64,000 bases of DNA from Clostridioides difficile (GTDB lineage Bacteria > Bacillota > Clostridia > Peptostreptococcales > Peptostreptococcaceae): the NCBI GenBank assembly GCA_024919175.1, contig CP103804.1:1-64000 (forward strand), in the 5' to 3' direction. A model generated the notes under the pieces. The model was not told the DNA's origin, searched no databases, and was given only the letters and a program-made list of their open reading frames with translations. Position numbers and translations under genes: made by a program. How positions within the stretch are numbered: the stretch's first letter is position 1; each line of letters begins with the position of its first letter. Shown here piece after piece: positions 57,199 to 64,000 of this stretch.

Positions 57199-57999
57199 TT
57201 ATATATTTTTCACTTCTTTTTGTGATTCTTTTGCTTCATCAAAAGCATATAATGCTGCTCCTAAAGCACCAGTTAATTGAGGTATATCAGGTACAATAAT
57301 TTCTGTATTAATTTCTCTTGCCATGGCTCTTACAATACCGCTATTTCTGGCAACTCCACCAACCATTACTACATTTCTTTGTACCCCTACTCTTTTTACT
57401 AGGCTAGAAACTCTTTTTGCTACTGAAGTATGAATACCTGCTACTATATCTTCAATTTTTGCATTTTCTGATAAGTGTGATATAACTTCAGATTCTGCAA
57501 ACACTGTGCATGTACTGCTTATTGATACTTCATTTTGAGAATTCATAGATATACTTCCGAGTTCAGATACATCAACCTCTATTATTTTTGCCATTACATC
57601 TAAAAATCTTCCTGTACCTGCAGCACATTTGTCATTCATAAGAAAGTTTAGTAATCTTCCATTCTTATCTAGCTTTAGTACTTTAGCATCTTGACCGCCT
57701 ATATCAATAATGGTTCTTGTCTCCGGAATTATGAAGTTTACTCCTCTAGCATGACAACTTAACTCACTTATCTGTTTGTCAGCATCAGAATATTTCATTC
57801 TCCCATATCCTGTAACTACTATTTTTTCAATGTCTTCTCTTCCAAGACCTGACTCACTATACAATTTTTCCAAAACTCTTGATGGTCCAGTAGTCCCAGT
57901 ACCAGAAGATATAGTGGCTGAAGCCACAATATCCTCTCCATCTTTTAAAATTACTCCCTTTGATGCAGTTGAACCTATATCTAATCCCATTGTATACAT
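57199..57999 (-). CDS. hadI: Activator of 2-hydroxyisocaproyl-CoA dehydratase
   Basis: A 266-residue ASKHA-fold ATPase. The nucleotide site is LDIGSTASKGVILKDG, the switch IDIGGQDAKVL, and two Cys that hold the dimer-bridging [4Fe-4S] cluster are Cys125 (NDKCAAGTG) and Cys164 (STCTVFAESE). It drives one electron into HadBC with ATP hydrolysis. It is directly upstream of hadB, 15 bases apart. Confidence 0.94.
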   Translation of the reverse strand: MYTMGLDIGSTASKGVILKDGEDIVASATISSGTGTTGPSRVLEKLYSESGLGREDIEKIVVTGYGRMKYSDADKQISELSCHARGVNFIIPETRTIIDIGGQDAKVLKLDKNGRLLNFLMNDKCAAGTGRFLDVMAKIIEVDVSELGSISMNSQNEVSISSTCTVFAESEVISHLSENAKIEDIVAGIHTSVAKRVSSLVKRVGVQRNVVMVGGVARNSGIVRAMAREINTEIIVPDIPQLTGALGAALYAFDEAKESQKEVKNI

Positions 58000-58037
58000 C
58001 TTTAGTATTCTCCTTTCCCAAAATCTAGAAATACTAA

Positions 58038-59237
58038 TTAGTATCTTACAACTTTATCTTCTTTTAAGTTATTTATTTTTGATTCATCGTACCCTAAAGT
58101 TTTTAATACTTCTATAGTATGTTCCCCTACTTTTGGTGCTGGTGTATAATCTTTTATTCCTTCATTTCTAAACATAACTGGAGTATTAACTAAAACACCT
58201 GTATTTCCACTGTCATATGTTTTCTTAAATAAGAAGTCATTTGCCCAAGCTTGTTCATCATCTAATAAATCTTCACAGCTTTGGATTTTTTCAAATGGTA
58301 AGTCTGCTTCTTCTAATAGAACTGACCACTCATCTAATGTTTTTTCTAACATAGCTTCTCCAACTATCTTAACTAAGCCTTCAATATGATTAACCATTGA
58401 ATCTATGTTGTTGTATCTGTCATCTTCTAATATATATTCTCTATTTATAACCTTACAGAATTTGCCTAACCACTTGTTGTATTGTATTAAAGCTAACTGA
58501 ATCCATCTTCCATCTTTACATTTATATGTAGTCATTAATGGGCTGTTTGGATTTTCTCTTGATAAAGGCATTTCATTTCCGTATTGTGCTGTTGTTATCA
58601 TTGTTCCCATTCCATATATAGCTGTATGGAAAAGACTTACTGTTACTCTTTCACCTATACCAGTTTTTTCTTTTTTATGTAATGCTGCTAAACTTCCTGC
58701 TGCTAATGCTAAACCTGCATAGTGGTCACCAAATCCTGCTGCTGTATTTGCTGGAGATGTTCCTTTTTCCATTACAGATTGGCTAACTCCTCCTCTTGCA
58801 AAGTATGCAGTATAGTCAAATCCTGGTTTATCCTTTAAAGGTCCTTTTTCTCCATATCCTAATATTTGAGCAAATATTAATCCTGGATACTTATCTTTTA
58901 TTTGGTCATAAGCTATACCCATCTTTTCTAATGCTTGAACTCTAACATTAGTTACAAATATGTCTGCTTCTGATATTAATTTATGTAATATTTCTATTCC
59001 TTCTTTTGATTTTATATTAATACTTACACCCTTTTTATTTCCATTTTCTAATTCAAACATAGGGTTTTCATCATCTGATGCTGGAGATTTAAATGTTCCA
59101 CCCATAACTCTTATTCCATCACCTTCTATAGGCTCAACTTTAATAACTTCTGCACCCCAGTCACCTAACATTTTTGCACAACATGGTGCTGCAATGAAAC
59201 TTGAAAGTTCTACTACCTTAACTCCTTCTAAAAGCAT
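58038..59237 (-). CDS. hadA: 2-hydroxyisocaproate CoA-transferase (family III)
   Basis: A 399-residue class III CoA-transferase: VVELSSFIAAPCCAKMLGDW, AEVIKVEPIEGDGIR, and the segment PGFDYTAYFARGG that contains the acyl-acceptor Asp. The C-terminal domain (LALIQYNKWLGKFCKV) is normal. It moves CoA from isocaproyl-CoA to 2-hydroxyisocaproate. It is the first gene of the operon, 185 bases below the -24/-12 promoter. Confidence 0.93.
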   Translation of the reverse strand: MLLEGVKVVELSSFIAAPCCAKMLGDWGAEVIKVEPIEGDGIRVMGGTFKSPASDDENPMFELENGNKKGVSINIKSKEGIEILHKLISEADIFVTNVRVQALEKMGIAYDQIKDKYPGLIFAQILGYGEKGPLKDKPGFDYTAYFARGGVSQSVMEKGTSPANTAAGFGDHYAGLALAAGSLAALHKKEKTGIGERVTVSLFHTAIYGMGTMITTAQYGNEMPLSRENPNSPLMTTYKCKDGRWIQLALIQYNKWLGKFCKVINREYILEDDRYNNIDSMVNHIEGLVKIVGEAMLEKTLDEWSVLLEEADLPFEKIQSCEDLLDDEQAWANDFLFKKTYDSGNTGVLVNTPVMFRNEGIKDYTPAPKVGEHTIEVLKTLGYDESKINNLKEDKVVRY

Positions 59238-59420
59238 AACGTTTTCCTCCTTAATAGTATCAATTATAAAAATTCAATTAAATCACACATAAAGTACTCT
59301 TTTCTGATATTAACTATTTGATGTCAAAGTTCCTAATCTTATTAAGATAACTTATAAAATTATTAAAAGTTATTAATGATTATTTTTTATATTTTTTATT
59401 GTCTTACACCTATATTGTTA

Positions 59421-59539
59421 AGCATTTATCGTGCCAACTTTATATTTAGTCAAAATATCGCTTGATTTGAATGTTTTTTAACAATATGCAGTTGCATTAT
59501 TAATTTCATATCGTGGCATTATGCAACTCTCCATTGCAT
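59421..59539 (-). promoter_or_regulatory. Sigma-54 promoter and upstream activator sites for hadA operon
   Basis: On the minus strand TGGCACGATAAATGCT (59421-59436) fits the -24/-12 consensus (GG and GC spaced by 12). Upstream, ATGCA-GT-TGCAT (59486-59497) and ATGCAA-N7-TTGCAT (59521-59539) are palindromic and lie 50-105 bp from the promoter, the usual place for enhancer-type activator binding. The remainder of the 690-bp hadA-ldhA gap is AT-rich; a TTGACA occurs near 59599 on the plus strand. Confidence 0.75.
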
Positions 59540-59924
59540 TTTGCTATTTTTTCCATGCCTATAAAAGTTTTTTTTATATATTTTTTTATGAAAAAGCTTG
59601 ACATTTCAAAAAAACTTTTCATTGCTAAACTCAAAAACACATGTTATCATTGTAATTAATCAACAAGTTAGTTAACTAATTTCAAACTTAGATAAATTTT
59701 TAATAATATTTAATCTAAAAAATAACAATTTCTTTGATAAATTTTTAAAGCAATTATTATATCAAATAAAAAATAACTAAATATAAAAATAACACAGGGA
59801 AAACATTTTCAAAACTAAATTTTTAACCTTAAAAATTTTGTATAAAAATATAACCTTATATGCTACATATTATTTCTAAATGAAAAATTACCATATAATT
59901 TAATAATTACAGGAGGGTATTGAT

Positions 59925-60923
59925 ATGAAAATACTAGTATTTGGAGCACGCGATTATGAAGAACCAGTAATAAAACAATGGTCTGAAGAGCATAAGGATG
60001 TCCAAGTGGATATTTATCCTGAAAACATGACTGAAGAAAATGTAGTAAAAGCTAAAGGATATGATGGTATATCTATACAACAAACTAACTATATAGATAA
60101 CCCTTATATTTATGAAACTTTAAAAGATGCTGGGGTTAAAGTTATAGCTTCAAGAACTGCAGGGATGGACATGATACATTTTGGTTTAGTTAATGAAAAT
60201 GGACTTATTGTTACAAATGTTCCTTCTTATTCACCTAATGCAATAGCTGAATTAGCTGTTACTCAAGCTATGAACCTTTTAAGAAAGACTCCTTTAGTAA
60301 AGAAAAAAGTCTGTGAAGGTGACTATCGTTGGATAGCTGAACTTCTTGGAACAGAAGTTAGATCTATTACAGTTGGTGTTATAGGTACAGGAAAAATAGG
60401 TGCTACTTCTGCGAAATTATTTAAAGGCTTAGGAGCTAATGTAATTGCATTTGACCAATATCCAAATAAAGATTTAAATGATATATTAACTTATAAAGAT
60501 TCTTTAGAAGACCTTCTTAAAGAAGCTGACCTTATAACATTACATACTCCTTTACTTGAAGGAACAAAACATATGATAAATAAAGATACTTTAGCTATAA
60601 TGAAGGATGGCGCTTACATAGTAAATACTGGTCGTGGTGGTTTAATTAAGACAGGGGACTTAATAGAAGCACTAGAAGCTGGAAAAATAAGAGCTGCTGC
60701 CCTTGATACATTTGAAACTGAAGGATTATTCTTAAACAAAAAAATGAACCCAGGTGAATTAACTGACCCAGAAATCAACAAACTTCTTTCTATGGAACAA
60801 GTTATATTTACTCATCACCTTGGATTCTTCACTAGTACAGCGATAGAAAATATAGTTTATTCTAGCTTAAGTAGTGCTGTAGATGTTATAAGCACAGGAA
60901 CTGCTGCTAATAGAGTAAATTAG
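59925..60923 (+). CDS. ldhA: (R)-2-hydroxyisocaproate dehydrogenase
   Basis: A 332-residue D-2-hydroxyacid dehydrogenase. The NAD site is GVIGTGKIGATSAKLFKGLG. Catalytic residues are Arg in NTGRGGLI, Glu in ETEGLFLN and His in THHLGFFT. It reduces 2-oxoisocaproate (from leucine transamination) to the substrate of HadA. It is divergent from hadA. AGGAGGGTATTGAT precedes ATG 59925. Confidence 0.94.
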   Translation: MKILVFGARDYEEPVIKQWSEEHKDVQVDIYPENMTEENVVKAKGYDGISIQQTNYIDNPYIYETLKDAGVKVIASRTAGMDMIHFGLVNENGLIVTNVPSYSPNAIAELAVTQAMNLLRKTPLVKKKVCEGDYRWIAELLGTEVRSITVGVIGTGKIGATSAKLFKGLGANVIAFDQYPNKDLNDILTYKDSLEDLLKEADLITLHTPLLEGTKHMINKDTLAIMKDGAYIVNTGRGGLIKTGDLIEALEAGKIRAAALDTFETEGLFLNKKMNPGELTDPEINKLLSMEQVIFTHHLGFFTSTAIENIVYSSLSSAVDVISTGTAANRVN

Positions 60924-60990
60924 TATTTTATAAATATATTTTTTCATTAATTAGCTATTATCTAACAAAATAGCCTTTAATTTCCCAAAT

Positions 60991-61045
60991 ATAAGAGAGT
61001 CTATTCAATATGCATTGAGTATGACTCTCTTATGCTATTTTTCTT
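60991..61045 (+). terminator. ldhA terminator
   Basis: A 9-bp stem (AAGAGAGTC at 60993-61001, GACTCTCTT at 61023-61031) is followed by an AT-rich, T-rich tract. The following 61046-61315 shows no gene. Confidence 0.7.
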
Positions 61046-61315
61046 CTTTTATATTATTTGTATACGTCTACTATTTGTTACATTTTATATCAAATTTACA
61101 TTATATCAAATTTACAACCATCTTTATAATCATCCTAATCCTATTAGATTATCCTATTACAATCTACTTTTCCATCAAAAGGCTTTGAATGGGTACAATT
61201 CACTTTTTACCAGAAAAACACCAAACAAACTATGAAAATTGTATGATTAATATTAATATATTTATAAGAAAACATTACAAGAATGCTAGTTTGGGATTTT
61301 TGAGGAGGGATTATA

Positions 61316-61843
61316 TTGGAAAAAATGAATAAAGCAACTTCTAAAAAGACGACCTGTATCGTCACTTCAGCGTTATTTGCATCTATAATATGTTTGACAA
61401 TAGCTTATATATTACATATTCCAGTTGGTGGAAACAATGGATATGTTCACATAGGAGATGCTTTTATTTATCTAGCTGCAACTATTTTGCCAACAAACTA
61501 TGCTATAGCGGCCTCTGCAATAGGTGCTGGTCTAGCTGATTTATCTACAGGAGCTGCAATGTGGGTAATACCAACTATAATTATAAAGCCAATACTTGTA
61601 TTATTTTTCACTTCTAAAAGTGACAAGATAATAAATAAAAGAAATATAATTGCTTCAATTGTAGCAGGCATAGTTGGTCTAGTTTTATATATGTTTGCTG
61701 AGGGAATAATTATTGGAAGCTTTACAAGTGCTTTTGTAATGAGTTTACTTGGTTTGTTACAGCCAATAGGAAGCTTTATTGTGTTTGTACTTCTAGGGAT
61801 GGCACTTGATAAACTTGATTTTAAAAGACGTTATTTTAACTAA
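61316..61843 (+). CDS. ECF transporter S component (substrate-binding membrane subunit)
   Basis: A 175-residue integral membrane protein, TTG start 61316 after GGAGGGATTATA. Six hydrophobic segments: CIVTSALFASIICLTIAYIL, then VHIGDAFIYLAATILPTNYA with the ECF-type small-residue rows (SAIGAGLADLSTGAAMWVIP), and further helices to MALDKLDF. ECF S components need an EcfAAT module elsewhere. The substrate cannot be told from sequence. It is followed after 26 bases by a radical SAM gene, suggesting a joint salvage function. Confidence 0.8.
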   Translation: MEKMNKATSKKTTCIVTSALFASIICLTIAYILHIPVGGNNGYVHIGDAFIYLAATILPTNYAIAASAIGAGLADLSTGAAMWVIPTIIIKPILVLFFTSKSDKIINKRNIIASIVAGIVGLVLYMFAEGIIIGSFTSAFVMSLLGLLQPIGSFIVFVLLGMALDKLDFKRRYFN

Positions 61844-61869
61844 AGACTTAAATTTATGGAGGGAAAATT

Positions 61870-62466
61870 ATGAATATCTTATATACAATTGAAAACAGTA
61901 TCTATGTAAATATAACTAATACATGTCCATGTAGCTGTGTGTTTTGCATAAGAAATGAAAAAGATGAAGTAGCAAATAGTGGTAGCTTATGGTTAGAACA
62001 CGAACCAAGTATTGATGAAGTAAAAGAAGCCTTTAACAAATATAATTTAGATGAATATGATGAAATTGTATTTTGTGGATATGGTGAACCACTAATGAGA
62101 ATAAATGAATTAATAGAAGTTGCTAAATTTATAAAAGAAAAAAGTAATATCAAAACAAGAATAAATACAAATGGGCTAAGTGATTTAATACACAATAAAA
62201 AAACTGCTATCATGTTAAAAGATGTAATAGATGCAGTATCAGTAAGCCTTAATGCCCCAAATAAAGAAGCTTATAATAGAGTTACTCAACCAAAATTTGG
62301 AGAAAAATCATTTGATTATATGTTAGATTTTGCAAAAGATTGCAAAAAATATATAAAAGAAGTTGCTTTTTCAGTAGTAGATGAAATATCTAAAGAAGAA
62401 ATAGAAGAATCTAAACAACTCGCAAAAGAACTTGATATACCATTAAGAGTTAGACATAAGAACTAA
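61870..62466 (+). CDS. Radical SAM protein (TatD-associated type)
   Basis: A 198-residue radical SAM enzyme with the [4Fe-4S] motif CPCSCVFC (Cys spacing 3 and 2) near residue 19 and FCGYGEPLMR (GGE-type loop) next. It continues with TRINTNGLSDL, VSVSLNAPNKEAYN and ends soon after VVDEISKEEIEE. The size and pattern fit the TatD-associated radical SAM family (TIGR04038, recalled). Members may act in deazapurine salvage, but the substrate is not proven. It pairs with the ECF S component. Confidence 0.82.
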   Translation: MNILYTIENSIYVNITNTCPCSCVFCIRNEKDEVANSGSLWLEHEPSIDEVKEAFNKYNLDEYDEIVFCGYGEPLMRINELIEVAKFIKEKSNIKTRINTNGLSDLIHNKKTAIMLKDVIDAVSVSLNAPNKEAYNRVTQPKFGEKSFDYMLDFAKDCKKYIKEVAFSVVDEISKEEIEESKQLAKELDIPLRVRHKN

Positions 62467-62593
62467 CAAGTAAAATATCAAATCTCTTTTAGCATCTATT
62501 TCTTAGCAAATCTATTTGCTTTAAAGTATGTAGACATTGCTCCATTTGACATGGTAATTTCTTAATACAAGTGATGTTATATTTCAAAAAATT

Positions 62594-62627
62594 AAGAATC
62601 ACCTGAATGGTATTTCAGGTGATTCTT
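62594..62627 (+). terminator. Terminator after the radical SAM gene
   Basis: A long perfect stem (AAGAATCACCTGAA / TTCAGGTGATTCTT) with a 6-nt loop between convergent genes, followed by CAAAAAATAC on plus and by AATTTTTTG on minus, so it can serve both. Confidence 0.75.
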
Positions 62628-62673
62628 CAAAAAATACTTATGAAATTTATGCTTAACGTCTCTTCATATTGGC

Positions 62674-64000
62674 TTAACATTTCACAAAATATATTTCATA
62701 CCACACTAGGAATGTATAAATTGCCCAAATCTTTCTCCAATTATCAGAGTTTCCAGCAATATAGTCATCAAAAATAGCATTAATCTCATCTATGTTAAAG
62801 AATTTTTCTGCCATCTCACTGCGGAATTTATCTCGGATATCCTGGTTATACTGATCATTGGCCATCCATATACGAATTGGAACAATAAACCCCAGCTTAT
62901 TCCTGAAAGCAACATCTTCTGGCAAGACTTTTGCCGCAGCTGTACGGAATGCAATTTTATTCTGTTCTTCTTTTACTTTATATTCTGATGGCATTCTTGA
63001 TGCAATATCAAAAATTCTTGTATCTGTAAGAGGCATTCTAATTTCCAATCCGACTGCAGTGCTCATTTTATCTACATTAAAATAGATGTCTCCTTCCAAC
63101 CATAGCTGGATGTCTACATTTGACATATGAGTAAATGCATCTAAGTCTTCTGCTTCTTCATAAATTCTTTTTGCAAGTTGAATAGGAAGCACATCAGGAT
63201 TGTATTTCTTAAGAACTCTTTGTTTCTCATCTTCATTCATAATATTTGTATTGCCAATATAAAAGGACTTTAGATTATCCCCGTAATATTCTGCCTTATG
63301 GTATATATTATATCCACCAAAGAACTCATCTGCCCCTTCTCCAGAGTAACAAAGCTTCGTTTGCTCAGCTGCTACCCTGCATCCAATCGCAAAAGCAATA
63401 GCAGATGCATCCCCAATTGGCTGCTCCATATGATACATTACATAAGGTACTGTCGTAAAATACTCTTCAGGTGTAATTATATATCTCGAATTCTTACAGC
63501 CAAGAATATCTGCTGTCTTTTGTGCTAATTTTGATTCATCAAACCACTCTTCCTCATAACCGCATGAATCTGTTGTTTTTATATCTGACATTGCAAGCAC
63601 ATAAGATGAGTCAACGCCCCCTGATAGGAATAAATTTCCAGTCTCATCCTCTGATTTTGCCTCTAACATAATATTCTGAAATGTTTTATGAATTTCATTT
63701 GCCCATTCATTAAGAGACTTGCTGTAGTCAGGGCAAAACTCAGGCTTCCAATAACGCTCGACATGTACTGTTCTCCTCTGATAGATAAGATAATGTCCTG
63801 GCATAAGCTTCCTCACTCCATGGAAGAATGTGTTTTCACCTGCTACATATGTAAAAGACATGTACATTTGTAGCATTTCTTCATTCAACTCTTTCACGAA
63901 TCCTGGCTGTTCCATAATCTTACGAATAGATGAGCCATAGAGAAGTTCTCCTTTTGCCGTCTCATAATAATAAAAAGGCTTCACTCCAAACTGGTCTCTT
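62674..64000 (-). CDS. asnB: Asparagine synthetase (glutamine-hydrolysing), partial
   Basis: The frame is open to the window end; the in-frame GTG at 63984 is internal to the conserved RDQFGVKPFYYY and is not the start. The visible 442 residues hold the end of the glutaminase domain and the whole synthetase domain: PP-loop SGGVDSSYVLA, YSGEGADEFFGGY and LEIRMPLTDTRIFDIAS. It makes asparagine from aspartate, ATP and glutamine. Base composition looks less AT-rich than its neighbours. The N-terminal Cys2 is outside the window. Confidence 0.9.
   Translation of the reverse strand, partial: RDQFGVKPFYYYETAKGELLYGSSIRKIMEQPGFVKELNEEMLQMYMSFTYVAGENTFFHGVRKLMPGHYLIYQRRTVHVERYWKPEFCPDYSKSLNEWANEIHKTFQNIMLEAKSEDETGNLFLSGGVDSSYVLAMSDIKTTDSCGYEEEWFDESKLAQKTADILGCKNSRYIITPEEYFTTVPYVMYHMEQPIGDASAIAFAIGCRVAAEQTKLCYSGEGADEFFGGYNIYHKAEYYGDNLKSFYIGNTNIMNEDEKQRVLKKYNPDVLPIQLAKRIYEEAEDLDAFTHMSNVDIQLWLEGDIYFNVDKMSTAVGLEIRMPLTDTRIFDIASRMPSEYKVKEEQNKIAFRTAAAKVLPEDVAFRNKLGFIVPIRIWMANDQYNQDIRDKFRSEMAEKFFNIDEINAIFDDYIAGNSDNWRKIWAIYTFLVWYEIYFVKC

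Noticed and set aside
59920..60000. CodY box before ldhA
   Set aside because: A segment ACATTTTCAAAACTA near 59805 has too many mismatches to the consensus to support a call.
61240..61316. A preQ1 riboswitch ahead of the ECF transporter gene
   Set aside because: The leader is AT-rich without the C-rich loop and A-rich tail of a preQ1 aptamer.

Overview
The window is AT-rich, low-GC Firmicute DNA that I read as Clostridioides difficile. Three things point there: the leucine-reduction cluster (ldhA, hadAIBC, acdB, etfBA) with its sigma-54 activator, CRISPR repeats of the type I-B form known from that species, and a cell-wall-binding-repeat-2 (CWB2) protein. This assignment is recall of families plus gene content; no search was run.

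Positions 1 to about 45,770 are a myovirus-type prophage. Its left end lies outside the window; its right end is the tyrosine integrase at 44568-45695, abutting the 3' end of an rlmD-like gene. Almost everything is on the minus strand. Read in that direction from the integrase, the order is: CWB2 surface protein; immunity region (CI-like repressor, Cro-like repressor, operators, a small ORF under a LexA-like box); antirepressor; replication/recombination genes (Rad50-like ATPase, RecT, MBL-fold hydrolase, replication initiator with internal iterons, PAPS-reductase-like protein, RusA); a RinA-like late activator; two tRNA-like RNA structures; accessory small and membrane genes; terminases; portal; a MuF head protein fused to an ADP-ribosyltransferase; capsid, connector, sheath and tube genes; tail chaperone with a -1 frameshift; tape measure; baseplate; tail fibres.

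A cassette at about 8.3-14.7 kb splits the tail operon between the chaperone and the tape-measure gene. It carries two CRISPR arrays without cas genes (5 and 10 repeats), each next to a small ORF and an antirepressor. It also holds a divergent repressor/antirepressor switch with palindromic operators, an RHH repressor, and a type I toxin-antitoxin pair. One spacer of array 2 encodes part of an antirepressor related to those beside it, next to a CCT PAM. Short opposite-strand transcription units (promoter plus terminator, about 55-75 nt) lie over the leaders of both cassette antirepressors, the RinA-like gene and the Rad50-like gene. They suggest a phage antisense-RNA layer.

From 45.8 kb on the DNA is chromosomal. 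It holds rRNA-modification genes (rlmD, rsuA, a DUF1904 gene), fba, the sigma-54 activator, and the etfA-etfB-acdB-hadC-hadB-hadI-hadA operon on the minus strand, which has a -24/-12 promoter and upstream palindromes. Divergent ldhA follows. The cluster reduces leucine-derived 2-oxoisocaproate to isocaproate: LdhA makes the 2-hydroxyacid, HadA adds CoA, HadI activates HadBC for dehydration, and AcdB-EtfBA performs the final reduction. Then come an ECF transporter S component with a radical SAM protein, and the 3' portion of an asparagine synthetase gene running off the end.
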